Assembly (NCBI RefSeq): GCF_000760595.1
Contig: NZ_BBNM01000004.1
Coordinates: 124,001-188,000 of the forward strand
Length of the DNA: 64,000 nucleotides
Direction: 5' to 3'
Source of the DNA: Acinetobacter soli
GTDB lineage: Bacteria > Pseudomonadota > Gammaproteobacteria > Pseudomonadales > Moraxellaceae
Under the pieces are notes generated by a model. It saw nothing but the letters and a program-made list of their open reading frames with translations. It had not been told where the DNA came from and did not search any database. Positions 20,590 to 29,272 of the stretch are shown here, piece after piece. The translations under genes were made by a program, and so were the position numbers. Positions within the stretch are counted from its first letter, which is position 1. Every line of letters begins with the position of its first letter.

Positions 20590-23196
20590 TTAGACACTCA
20601 AAATACTATTGAGTGTCTCCTTTACGTTCTTGGATTTAACTTTAGGTTGTAGTGCTTGAAGTGCTTCTTTTACACGCGTTTTATGCGGCTCGGCCAAGGT
20701 GTACCAGCGAGATAATACTTGTAAGAGGCGTGAGCCTAAAATCGGATTTTTTTCGTCAAAATACTGAGCCAAATCGATATAGTGCTCTACCCCATAACTC
20801 CATGCATTGACAGGATTATTACTCAAACCACCACTCACCGAGCGTACACGGTTTGGTGTTCCCAAATCATAATCAGGATGCTGAGTAAGTGTACGAATGG
20901 TCTCTGCTGTAGCATTAGGATTCGCCGCCTGAATCATAAACCACTGATCAAGCGATAGCGCCTCATCCTTATAACGATTATAAAAGTCATCAAGTGCCTG
21001 CTGTGCCTGAGGCGCATCATTCCAGACCAGTACGCGTAACGCACCTAAACGCTCTGACATGTTGCCAGTTGTTTGATACTGGGTATAAGCGAGCTCGAAC
21101 ACCTCATCATCACCTTGGCGCGCCATCATGCTGAGCATGATATTTTTAAGCGCACGCTCTCCCATTGCTTGAGAGAAATCGTGTTGTAGTGCTGGATTTA
21201 ACGCTAAATAGGTTTCTTTCCAGAACCCATTTAATGCACGTGCTAGGGTTTCTAAAACAGAATTACGCTTTTCCTGCACTTGCTCAGGCTGATAATCGTG
21301 ATCGATACGACTTCCCAAATAACCCTCTGTTGGAACATCAAAAAGTCGTGACGCCAATAATGGATCCTGACGTACTAGCGTAGGTAACGTTTTTTGAATG
21401 GCGTCGATATAAGGCTCAACCGAGTGTTCCTGCAATAAAATGCGCTCAAGTAAGGTTTGACTCGCCTGCCACTGATTAAATCCATTGGTTTCGTGCTGAA
21501 TTAAAAATGCCAGCTCTTCATCGGTATAATTAAAGACCAGATTCACCGGTGCAGAAAAGTTACGTAGTAACGAAACGACAGGCGGCTGATCGACACCTGA
21601 AAACTCAATACTTGCGTGATCTTGATCAAATAAATACACACCGTCTTTCACCTGATTTTCAAACAAATCTGGACTATTTAAGGTGTATTGTTCACCTGTT
21701 TGCGGGTTAAACAGCGCCAAAGCAACAGGAATAGGCACGGCCTTTAAATTTGGATATTTAGGATGCGCTTTAAGACTTTGTTTAAAGTTCAAACGATAGA
21801 TGCGCTGATCAGGGTGATATTCGCTCTCAACTTCGAGCTTTGGTGTTCCCGGCTGGTTGTACCAGATCAAAAAGGCGGATAAATCGACACCCGATCCAGC
21901 TGAAAGTGCATCAATCCAGTCTTCAACCGTAACTGCTTGACCATCGAAGCGCTTAAAATACTCATCGGTGCCTTGGCGGAACTTTTCTTTGCCAAGAAGT
22001 GTCGCCATCATTCGATTAATTTCGGCACCTTTTTCATACACCGTAGCGGTGTAAAAGTTATTAATTTCCACAAAATGATCTGGACGTGGTGGATGCGAAA
22101 GTGGGCCAGCATCTTCTGGAAATTGATGCGCTTTGAGTACCGCGACATCGTCAATGCGTTGTACCGCAGCAGATTGAAGGTCTTCAGAAAATGACTGATC
22201 TCTAAAAACGGTTAAACCTTCTTTAAGGCACAACTGGAACCAGTCACGACAAGTAATACGGTTTCCAGTCCAGTTATGAAAGTATTCGTGTGCAATCACG
22301 GACTGTACACGCATAATCGCGGCATCGGTGGTGTATTCTTCATCGGCCAGCACACAAGAGGTATTAAAAATATTTAAGCCTTTGTTTTCCATAGCCCCCA
22401 TGTTGAACTGGCTGACCGCTACAATCATATAATTGTCTAAGTCGTATGGACGGCCATAGTGCTCTTCATCCCAACGCATAGAATGCTTGAGTGCTTCCAT
22501 GGCAATTTTGCATTTTGGAATATCCTTTTCGATAGCATATATTTCAAGTGCAACATCGCGGCCTTCGGAAGTCGTATATCGATCCTTCAGTACAGCCAAA
22601 TCACCAATCACACAGGCAAATAAATAACTTGGTTTTTTAGTTGGATCTTGCCAGATGGCAAAGTGACGGTCTTCACCCACGGTACCCGTTTCAAGCAAGT
22701 TACCGTTAGCCAGTAATACAGGATATTTTTTATCGGCTTCAACACGTGTAGTGAATACTGACAATACATCTGGACGGTCAGGATAAAAGGTAATTTTGCG
22801 GAAACCTTCTGGTTCATTTTGCGTGACAAACAAATCGCCAGCTTTGTATAGACCTTCTAGCTGGGTATTACTTTCTGGATGAATCACCACTTGGGTTTCA
22901 AGTGTGAGTTGATCTGGTGCATTGGTAATCACCAATTGCTCATCATCAAGCGTGTAATCTTCACTGTTAAGCGACTCGCCATTTAATTTAATCGATACCA
23001 GTTCAAGATCACGACCCAATAGTACCAAATCACCAGCAGCATTTCGTTTCATCACCAGTGTAGAAAACACGTGCGTATGATCATCGTGTACCTGAATATC
23101 AAGGTTGATCGAATCGACCAAGAAAGATGGCTGTTGATAATCTTTAAGATAAACCGTTTGATCTGCCGAAATATGAGGGTTTGCCGCAATATTCAT
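20590..23196 (-). CDS. pepN: Aminopeptidase N (M1 family)
   Basis: This cytoplasmic zinc aminopeptidase takes single residues off peptides in the late stage of protein breakdown. The protein of 868 residues (E. coli PepN has 870) has the GAMEN exopeptidase motif (MGAMENKGLNIF) near residue 260 and the zinc site HEYFHNWTGNR followed by the distal Glu in KEGLTVFRDQ near 320. The C-terminal part is the PepN-type ARM domain. Two upstream in-frame ATGs exist, but ATG 23196 has an AGGA Shine-Dalgarno nine bases away and fits E. coli PepN. Divergent from the following gene. Confidence 0.96.
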   Translation of the reverse strand: MNIAANPHISADQTVYLKDYQQPSFLVDSINLDIQVHDDHTHVFSTLVMKRNAAGDLVLLGRDLELVSIKLNGESLNSEDYTLDDEQLVITNAPDQLTLETQVVIHPESNTQLEGLYKAGDLFVTQNEPEGFRKITFYPDRPDVLSVFTTRVEADKKYPVLLANGNLLETGTVGEDRHFAIWQDPTKKPSYLFACVIGDLAVLKDRYTTSEGRDVALEIYAIEKDIPKCKIAMEALKHSMRWDEEHYGRPYDLDNYMIVAVSQFNMGAMENKGLNIFNTSCVLADEEYTTDAAIMRVQSVIAHEYFHNWTGNRITCRDWFQLCLKEGLTVFRDQSFSEDLQSAAVQRIDDVAVLKAHQFPEDAGPLSHPPRPDHFVEINNFYTATVYEKGAEINRMMATLLGKEKFRQGTDEYFKRFDGQAVTVEDWIDALSAGSGVDLSAFLIWYNQPGTPKLEVESEYHPDQRIYRLNFKQSLKAHPKYPNLKAVPIPVALALFNPQTGEQYTLNSPDLFENQVKDGVYLFDQDHASIEFSGVDQPPVVSLLRNFSAPVNLVFNYTDEELAFLIQHETNGFNQWQASQTLLERILLQEHSVEPYIDAIQKTLPTLVRQDPLLASRLFDVPTEGYLGSRIDHDYQPEQVQEKRNSVLETLARALNGFWKETYLALNPALQHDFSQAMGERALKNIMLSMMARQGDDEVFELAYTQYQTTGNMSERLGALRVLVWNDAPQAQQALDDFYNRYKDEALSLDQWFMIQAANPNATAETIRTLTQHPDYDLGTPNRVRSVSGGLSNNPVNAWSYGVEHYIDLAQYFDEKNPILGSRLLQVLSRWYTLAEPHKTRVKEALQALQPKVKSKNVKETLNSILSV

Positions 23197-23552
23197 ATAT
23201 TTTCCTATTTTGCCCTTATGCATGGCATCAGTCATTATTGTGTATGCATTTGATCATACGCCAACTTAATCAATGTGTCTGCGAAGTTTCAATTTAAAAT
23301 TAAGATGCGTCTTATCGAATTATTTTTCAATTGTAAGTACGTACAAATGCTCAAAAAACGTTTTGTTTGGCTTGAGTTTTTTAGCTCTTTCTTTTGCTTT
23401 GTTTAATTTTGGCTGAAAGTAAGACAATCTATTTCATTGTAACGCCGACTTACATTTTTAAGTTTCGATTACATTTTGTGCACGTTTTTTGCTTGTATTA
23501 GCAAGACCAAGTTGGCCAATATAAAATACATAATGTCGAAGAGGTGATCGAT
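23197..23552. other. Divergent intergenic region pepN / small conserved gene
   Basis: About 350 bases holding both promoters. No gene or RNA is visible. The right end carries the GAGGTGATC Shine-Dalgarno of the next gene. Confidence 0.4.
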
Positions 23553-23810
23553 ATGGAACTCACACAACACTTACATCGCGTTGAAAATATCAAAGCCATT
23601 CATGATTTGCACAGGGCTGGCGTTTGTCCCAATGTTATTGCGGTGTTCATGACCGCAGAAGGAATTGAACTTAGCGCACAAGATGTCACAGCCATTGTGA
23701 ATACTTACGATGCTTTGGGTAAAGAAAAAGCACCTTCGCGCAAGGTCAAAGCCCTTATTGCAGCCAAAAAACTTGGCCAACACGACGAATCTTTGCCCTG
23801 CCCTGTTTAA
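23553..23810 (+). CDS. Small hypothetical protein
   Basis: The protein has 85 residues, MELTQHLHRVENIKAIHD onward. It is predicted mostly helical, with two short helices and a turn (residues 20-50) that could be a helix-turn-helix-like fold, then a basic Lys/Arg stretch (AKKLGQ) and a CPV tail. I do not recognise a family. ATG 23553 is preceded by GAGG at eight bases, and a GTG three codons earlier is less likely. A perfect terminator follows, so this is a real transcription unit. Confidence 0.7.
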   Translation: MELTQHLHRVENIKAIHDLHRAGVCPNVIAVFMTAEGIELSAQDVTAIVNTYDALGKEKAPSRKVKALIAAKKLGQHDESLPCPV

Positions 23811-23825
23811 ATTTATATAAAGTAG

Positions 23826-23857
23826 AAGGCTCAAAGATTTAACTTTGAGCCTTTTTT
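23826..23857 (+). terminator. Rho-independent terminator
   Basis: A perfect 11-bp stem AAGGCTCAAAG / CTTTGAGCCTT with a six-base loop and T run lies 16 bases after the preceding stop codon. Confidence 0.92.
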
Positions 23858-23910
23858 GTGTGTTCTATTTATAGAGAGCTTTGATCTGATCATTTGATCT
23901 GTAAATCTGG

Positions 23911-25125
23911 ATGTCGCAATTTGAACAGACGCGATATAATTCAACTCTCGTTCTTTACCTGAGTGTTATTTTGAATATTCTGCAAAAACAACTTGATGAA
24001 AGTAGTCAGTGCCCACTGTGCCAAGCCGCTATGTTTTGGGTTGAGGCAGAAGAGTATGAGCAGGATGTTCAATTTCAAGAATGCAGCCACTGTCAGCATC
24101 GTGTATTTCAAGATCACAAGCGTGTGTGTCATTGCATAAGCTGTACCGAACAACGCAAAAAAATGATTAAACAAGCTCGTCAGCAAGAGCAGAAAAAAAA
24201 CCAGATTAAAGATGACAAAGTGTTCAATCTTGAAGACTTGAGCTTGATGCATAAACTGTTTTTGTTGGCTTTACTAGATGATCATGTGCAGGAAAATATT
24301 CCGCACGATGAATTTGTACATTGGCATGCCATTAAGTACCACAGCATCAGCCCACATTATCTTTTCAACAATGCATTGTATAAAGAGCTGCTGCATTTAG
24401 GTATTTTGGTTATTCCTGAACATCTTGATGAACAACAACAGATTGCTTATTTAAGGGTTCGACTCGATGGCTACTCCGACCCTAGCTTGTTTAGTGTCGT
24501 ACAACAGCTCAGACATTGGTTTTATGAAAATCTAAGTATGGGAATTCCTTATAAAACGACAGAAGACGTCAAAAACGTATTGTTTGAATTGCTGTATCAA
24601 GAAATTGTGCAATTTATGCAAATGTACTGTCGCACATGGAATATACAAATTGCAGGCAACCGTCATTTCCAGCAATTTTGTTATAAACTTCTTGATGGTT
24701 TGGCAGTGGGCCAGATTTACTATCTGATCCAGACTGCATTAGAGTATTTGTATACCCAAAAAGCGCTTCAGCCACGTAATGAAAGCTTCATCAATACGAA
24801 TTTACTAAAAAAAACGCTAGAACAATATCGAGAGCGTGCCATTACAGAACGATGGGAAACCTCAACTTTACCTCGGCCCATGAATTTACCTTTAAGTAAA
24901 ATGAGTCAGATATTTTTGTATCGGTTTTTATCTTATGATGAACGCATCTTTATACAACCGATATGGAAAGCATGGCGCAAGATTGAGCCGCGCCTTAACT
25001 TTTTTTCTTTAAAACGGTGTATGAATTGTGGTTCAAACGACCTTGAGGTCGATTATGATGCGACAGATTATGTGTCGTTAATTTGCCGAAACTGCAAACA
25101 TCAAGATCATTATTTTACCAAGTAA
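23911..25125 (+). CDS. Uncharacterised protein with N- and C-terminal zinc-ribbon cysteine clusters
   Basis: The 404-residue protein is not recognised. It has Cys pairs at 34/37 and 58/61 (CPLC and CSHC), a following CHCISC triplet (73, 75, 78), and a C-terminal ribbon with Cys370/373 and 392/395 (CMNC, CRNC). The middle is helical, rich in His and aromatic residues, without known motifs. The start is uncertain: ATG 23911 lacks a Shine-Dalgarno, and a TTG at 23971 would remove about 20 residues while keeping all cysteines. It lies 24 bases upstream of thiM, so co-transcription is likely. A nucleic-acid- or protein-binding role is plausible, not shown. Confidence 0.78.
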   Translation: MSQFEQTRYNSTLVLYLSVILNILQKQLDESSQCPLCQAAMFWVEAEEYEQDVQFQECSHCQHRVFQDHKRVCHCISCTEQRKKMIKQARQQEQKKNQIKDDKVFNLEDLSLMHKLFLLALLDDHVQENIPHDEFVHWHAIKYHSISPHYLFNNALYKELLHLGILVIPEHLDEQQQIAYLRVRLDGYSDPSLFSVVQQLRHWFYENLSMGIPYKTTEDVKNVLFELLYQEIVQFMQMYCRTWNIQIAGNRHFQQFCYKLLDGLAVGQIYYLIQTALEYLYTQKALQPRNESFINTNLLKKTLEQYRERAITERWETSTLPRPMNLPLSKMSQIFLYRFLSYDERIFIQPIWKAWRKIEPRLNFFSLKRCMNCGSNDLEVDYDATDYVSLICRNCKHQDHYFTK

Positions 25126-25149
25126 GCTTTTTCTTTTTAGGGGTCAACC

Positions 25150-25974
25150 ATGTATAACTCATGCAACATTATTGAACATGTTATTGATACTTGGGAAAAA
25201 TTACAGGCACAAGCACCGCTGGTACAATGTATTACCAATAGCGTGGCAGCCAACTATGCGGCAAATGTTTTGCTGGCAGCGGGTGCCTCACCTGCAATGA
25301 TTGACAATCCATTTGAGGCTGAGAGTTTTACCCAAATTAGTGGCGCACTTAGCATCAATACTGGTACCCCGACCACAGAGCAGATGCAGGCCATGATGAT
25401 TTCGGCTCAAACGGCGCACAAACATCACATTCCTTGGGTGCTCGATCCTGTAGGATACGGGCCAATTCTCAAATGGCGAAGTGACGCTGTCGATGCGCTA
25501 TTACAGTATCACCCCTCGGTTATTCGCGGTAATGCCTCTGAAATTAGTGCCCTTGCAGGGCGCCTGACCCAATCTAAAGGTGTAGATAGTACCCTCAAAA
25601 GCGATGAAATGTTTCATCACGCCCAGCACCTTTTAACTAAAACCAGTTGTGTGGCGATTTCAGGTGAAACCGATTATATCTTGTCAAATGCAATGACCTG
25701 CATTGTCAAAATTCAAGGTGGTAGCCATTTACAGCCACGCATCACTGCAACAGGTTGTGCACTTGGTGCTTTAGTCGCAGCATACTGTGCTGTTGCACCT
25801 GTTCATTTGGCGGCAATTACTGCGCATGTGCATTTTGCAATTGCTGGAAAGCTTGCTTTTGATCAAGCCCAAACGGTGGGGAGTTTTAATATTATGTTTA
25901 TGGATTATATCCATATGCTCGATGCAAACTTAATTGAACAGTATGCGCGTATTGAATTAATTTCTGATGATTGA
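25150..25974 (+). CDS. thiM: Hydroxyethylthiazole kinase
   Basis: The enzyme phosphorylates 4-methyl-5-(2-hydroxyethyl)thiazole for thiamine salvage. The 274-residue protein shows CITNSVAANYAANVLLAAGASPAM near the N-terminus (substrate site), WVLDPVGYG, IRGNASEISALAG, and ATGCALGALVAAY with the catalytic/phosphate region. Its length is typical. It stands without thiD or thiE and no TPP riboswitch is visible in the 24-base gap upstream, so transcription probably comes from the zinc-ribbon gene or a promoter inside it. Confidence 0.95.
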   Translation: MYNSCNIIEHVIDTWEKLQAQAPLVQCITNSVAANYAANVLLAAGASPAMIDNPFEAESFTQISGALSINTGTPTTEQMQAMMISAQTAHKHHIPWVLDPVGYGPILKWRSDAVDALLQYHPSVIRGNASEISALAGRLTQSKGVDSTLKSDEMFHHAQHLLTKTSCVAISGETDYILSNAMTCIVKIQGGSHLQPRITATGCALGALVAAYCAVAPVHLAAITAHVHFAIAGKLAFDQAQTVGSFNIMFMDYIHMLDANLIEQYARIELISDD

Positions 25975-26000
25975 AAATCTCAGTTCTATATTTTTAAAAT

Positions 26001-26030
26001 ATCTAGAGACGATTTTAATCGTCCCTAGAT
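26001..26030. terminator. Convergent inverted repeat between thiM and AraC/GyrI gene
   Basis: ATCTAG-A-GACGATT and AATCGTC-C-CTAGAT form a near-perfect hairpin with a two-base loop between convergent genes. The following T tract is interrupted, so terminator strength is uncertain. Confidence 0.55.
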
Positions 26031-26034
26031 AGGT

Positions 26035-26886
26035 TTATTTCAGTAGCAAATAAATATCGGTGACCAAATCAGCTTCTTTCACTTCATGTACAAAATTATG
26101 ATAATGAAAGAATACTGGATAATCGCCCGCTTCTTCCTGTTGCGCTGGTAACCAGTTTCTAAATAAAAAATAGACGCTATCACGTATATGATCATGACTT
26201 CCCAAATGCCGAACAATAGCATAGCGTCCCGCGGGAATTTCACTCATTTCGATGCCTTCATGATTAGGATCAATCGGCTTAGTGATTGATCCTGCAATAT
26301 CGAAGCGAAATTCTTGTTCAGGCGTCTGCTCAGGATCCGAAAAAGGAATACCATAGGTTGCCGATGTTTTAACGGGAGACAACCCTGTTCTTTTACGCCA
26401 TTCGATAAACTTGGCTGCAGTTTCAAATACTTTTTCAGGTGAACCTTGATGAGAAATATAAGCGATCTTCTCGACAGGTCGTTCAATAATGGTAACGTTC
26501 ATTTCTAGCTCACTTTTAGGGGTGAAATAAACAAACTTCCTGTGCCAATTTTGCCAGTTTGGCTCAACTCTAAAGACACTGGGCGTTTGATCAAATGAAC
26601 GTTTAAATGCTCTTGCAAATGCTTCTGGACTATCAAAACCAGCATCTAAAGCAATCTCGATCACTTTTACTTCTGGTTTAAATACAAGCTGAAATGATGC
26701 GCGTTTTAATCGCAACATTTGCGTATATTTCATTACATTCATGCCCAGATGTGCATAAAAAATACGATGAAAATGAAATCTGGATAATCCAGCAACTTCA
26801 CTCAATTGTTGTAAATTTAAAGATTCATCCAAATGTTGTTGAATGTAATCACACACGCGTTTTAATTTCAGATCATAAGCCGTCAT
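26035..26886 (-). CDS. AraC-family regulator with GyrI-like ligand-binding domain
   Basis: The 283-residue protein has two helix-turn-helices of the AraC type at the N-terminus (about 8-105; LNLQQLSEVAGLSRFHFHRIF and VIEIALDAGFDSPEAFARAFK). A C-terminal GyrI-like/SOUL-type domain (about 125-283) contains AKFIEWRKRTGLSP and IPAGRYAIVRHLG. This architecture (Rob/SoxS-like DNA-binding plus GyrI small-molecule domain) is typical of multidrug or small-molecule sensors. No obvious target gene sits next to it apart from the CHMI-like gene 60 bases upstream. Ligand unknown. Confidence 0.9.
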   Translation of the reverse strand: MTAYDLKLKRVCDYIQQHLDESLNLQQLSEVAGLSRFHFHRIFYAHLGMNVMKYTQMLRLKRASFQLVFKPEVKVIEIALDAGFDSPEAFARAFKRSFDQTPSVFRVEPNWQNWHRKFVYFTPKSELEMNVTIIERPVEKIAYISHQGSPEKVFETAAKFIEWRKRTGLSPVKTSATYGIPFSDPEQTPEQEFRFDIAGSITKPIDPNHEGIEMSEIPAGRYAIVRHLGSHDHIRDSVYFLFRNWLPAQQEEAGDYPVFFHYHNFVHEVKEADLVTDIYLLLK

Positions 26887-26947
26887 AGCTTTAATACATG
26901 TTCATTTGATAGATATATTATGAAATGATTAAACATGCCGATCCTGA

Positions 26948-27319
26948 TCAAAATTGCGATTTAATCACTTGTTTGAAATAATCCTGTTTAGGCATTTCAA
27001 TCAACTCTACGCAGCTTTGTACAGAAATTTTTTGATGATTTAACACCTGATCTGCAACTAGGGTCTCAAATACTTTTTGACCTATTTCTGTTTTTTGTTG
27101 TTGGTTACGTCCAGACAATAGATACACTTTAACATGCACATAAGCCTGCTGCTCTGTATCCAATCCAATCACAAAAACATCGTCTTTACGCGCTCTAGAT
27201 TTAATATCAATTGCTTGACAGTAGCCCGTTTCTACCAATGTATTGTTAATTTTTAATAAAAGTTGCTTCGGATCGAAATATTCAATATTGGCCGAATAAT
27301 CCACAATAATATGGGGCAT
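26948..27319 (-). CDS. 5-carboxymethyl-2-hydroxymuconate isomerase-like protein
   Basis: The 123-residue protein belongs to the CHMI (HpcD) branch of the tautomerase superfamily. It starts MPHIIVDYSANIE, so processed Pro1 would be the catalytic base. It carries the family pattern VHVKVYLLSGRN and a C-terminal CVELIEM stretch. In other bacteria the enzyme acts in homoprotocatechuate breakdown, but no hpa genes are here. It is 13 bases downstream of the helicase gene, so the two are probably co-transcribed. The in vivo substrate is unknown. Confidence 0.87.
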   Translation of the reverse strand: MPHIIVDYSANIEYFDPKQLLLKINNTLVETGYCQAIDIKSRARKDDVFVIGLDTEQQAYVHVKVYLLSGRNQQQKTEIGQKVFETLVADQVLNHQKISVQSCVELIEMPKQDYFKQVIKSQF

Positions 27320-27332
27320 GCGGTTTGACTTC

Positions 27333-29045
27333 CTATTCTATAAATAACAGTGCAAGACGTACCTGATCATAGCCCATTCTCGGGCTAGTAAGATCCACAA
27401 TCGGTTTGAGTTTGATTGAACCATCGTCATTAAAATTTTCTGGCCGTTTGCTTTTTTGCACACGTTTAAACAATTTACGTACTTGCTCGACTACCTCATC
27501 ACCCGGGTGGGCCACCGAAATATCCAGTCCTTGCTCACGATGTAAACGCGCCAGATGATTAATAATGGTGGCCGGTGTAAGCCCTCGCTCTTGGGCGATA
27601 TCTTGAATGTCGTACCCGCCCTCAAATAGCTCACGAGTTTCATCTAAGGTCGCAGAGCCATAATTTTGCTTTTCACCTTTGGCGAGTTTTTTCTCGTTAC
27701 GGGCAATTTCGGTTTCATTGAGCGTACCACCACAATGTCGAATAAACGCTTTGTGCTTATCGGTTAAATCAATTTCTGCAAAATGATCTTCTGCCTCTTG
27801 AGACAACTCCTGAAAACGCTTGTCTGCTTTAAGCGCAAGGGTATCAAGCTCCAAAGCTTGCTCGTTAAAACCAAGTAAACGCAAACCCGTTAATGACTTG
27901 AGCCGAGATAAAGCCACATAACCCTGACCTTTTTCAAACGTATGGGTTAGATTAATTTCTGCGGCTTCCAAAGTCATACCTTGGCTTTTATGAATGGTGA
28001 TCGCCCAAGCCAAACGTAATGGAATTTGCTGGAAACTTGCAATCACCTTCCCGGCTTCGTTTTCGATCGACCATGTTTCAGGCTCTACCAGCAACGTGGT
28101 TCCATCTGTCATTTTTACTTTGGGCAGTAAGCCAAATTCGTCGTCTTCTTCAAATCCGATCACTTCGCCTAAACTGCCATTGATATATCCCATATCAAAG
28201 TTGTTTTTTACAAACATCACTTTGGCATGTTTTTTAAGCGTAAGCTCTTCGGGCGCGCGTACCGACGATTTTAATGTTTCAAGTAATTTTTCATTGCCAT
28301 CTAATGTGGCATTGAACTGATGGCCATCATTTTCAATTTCATTCAAATGTTGAAAATTGATCGCGTCTACATCCATATTGTGGGTGTAAAGCCGTGTAAA
28401 CGTATCCCCAATATCATGCTGACGCGATGCCAATAAGGCTTGCTTATGATTTGGCTGTATATTTTGCGCTCGAATGGCATTTAAAATCTGATTTAAAATT
28501 TCATCGTCCTGACGGTGTTGCTCTGTCAAATAACAGACCCGAAATTTTGCCTCAACCCACGCATCCGACATAAAGCAAAATTTATCGCGGTTGCGTTCAT
28601 CATTTTTACCAACAGGCGGCAACTGAAAAAAATCACCGGCCACAATGACTTGTATACCGCCAAATGCTTCGTCGCTTTCTTTGAAGTATTTCAGTACCTG
28701 ATTTACCAGATTAAGCTGTTTGGCATGTAACATTGAAATTTCATCAATAATCAGCACTTGAGCGTTTTCAAGGTGTTCTTTTAAATACTTGCGCTCTTTC
28801 ATACGTTTCAGATCATCATCGGATAGATGATCCTTAATGCCAATACCTGCCCATGTATGAATGGTCATACCATTCATATGCGTCGCCGCGATACCTGTTG
28901 AGGCTGTAATGGCAACGGGCACCTTACGCGCCTTTAAATACTGAATGTACTGATTAAGTGTATAGGTTTTACCTGCACCGGCCGAGCCCGTTAGGAATAC
29001 ATTTTCTCCGGCTTTTAATAACTTCAGTGCAGTTTCTTGCTTCAT
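27333..29045 (-). CDS. PIF1-like/RecD-related superfamily 1B helicase
   Basis: The 570-residue protein begins MKQETALKLLKAGENVFLTG with Walker A GSAGAGKT (residues 20-27), then Walker B VLIIDEISML, the motif GGIQVIVAGDFFQLPPV and the helicase motif IHKSQGMTLEAAEINL, as in PIF1/RecD-type DNA helicases that unwind 5' to 3'. The C-terminus (about 455-540) resembles the HTH_40 helicase C-terminal domain: DIQDIAQERGLTPATIINHL. A start 16 codons upstream is possible, but the family starts near ATG 29045. It probably helps genome maintenance. It heads a two-gene unit with the CHMI-like gene. Confidence 0.9.
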   Translation of the reverse strand: MKQETALKLLKAGENVFLTGSAGAGKTYTLNQYIQYLKARKVPVAITASTGIAATHMNGMTIHTWAGIGIKDHLSDDDLKRMKERKYLKEHLENAQVLIIDEISMLHAKQLNLVNQVLKYFKESDEAFGGIQVIVAGDFFQLPPVGKNDERNRDKFCFMSDAWVEAKFRVCYLTEQHRQDDEILNQILNAIRAQNIQPNHKQALLASRQHDIGDTFTRLYTHNMDVDAINFQHLNEIENDGHQFNATLDGNEKLLETLKSSVRAPEELTLKKHAKVMFVKNNFDMGYINGSLGEVIGFEEDDEFGLLPKVKMTDGTTLLVEPETWSIENEAGKVIASFQQIPLRLAWAITIHKSQGMTLEAAEINLTHTFEKGQGYVALSRLKSLTGLRLLGFNEQALELDTLALKADKRFQELSQEAEDHFAEIDLTDKHKAFIRHCGGTLNETEIARNEKKLAKGEKQNYGSATLDETRELFEGGYDIQDIAQERGLTPATIINHLARLHREQGLDISVAHPGDEVVEQVRKLFKRVQKSKRPENFNDDGSIKLKPIVDLTSPRMGYDQVRLALLFIE

Positions 29046-29159
29046 AATCCAACGACTTCTAACAACGAGCACATAGCTTAACGACTTTGACATAAAAGTA
29101 AAATGCTAAAGCTCAATCGATTAAAATATCACTTAAAATACAAAATCTTAATTCAAAAA

Positions 29160-29184
29160 TTCTTGGTAGGTGTTTGGTAGGTAC
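29160..29184. repeat. Tandem TGGTAGGT motif upstream of the alcohol dehydrogenase
   Basis: TTGGTAGGTGTTTGGTAGGT contains the octamer TGGTAGGT twice, 11 bases apart, about one helical turn, 90-110 bases before the alcohol dehydrogenase start. It may be an operator half-site pair, for example for the AcoR-like regulator. Function is inference. Confidence 0.4.
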
Positions 29185-29272
29185 ACATTATTTTACGCTC
29201 AGATAATACTAGTGACATGGTGAAGGACACCTAGATAACAAGACATAAACAGATTGAATAAGGAATATCTCA

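Noticed and set aside
25126..25149. TPP riboswitch before thiM
   Set aside because: The gap is only 24 bases and the conserved TPP core is absent.
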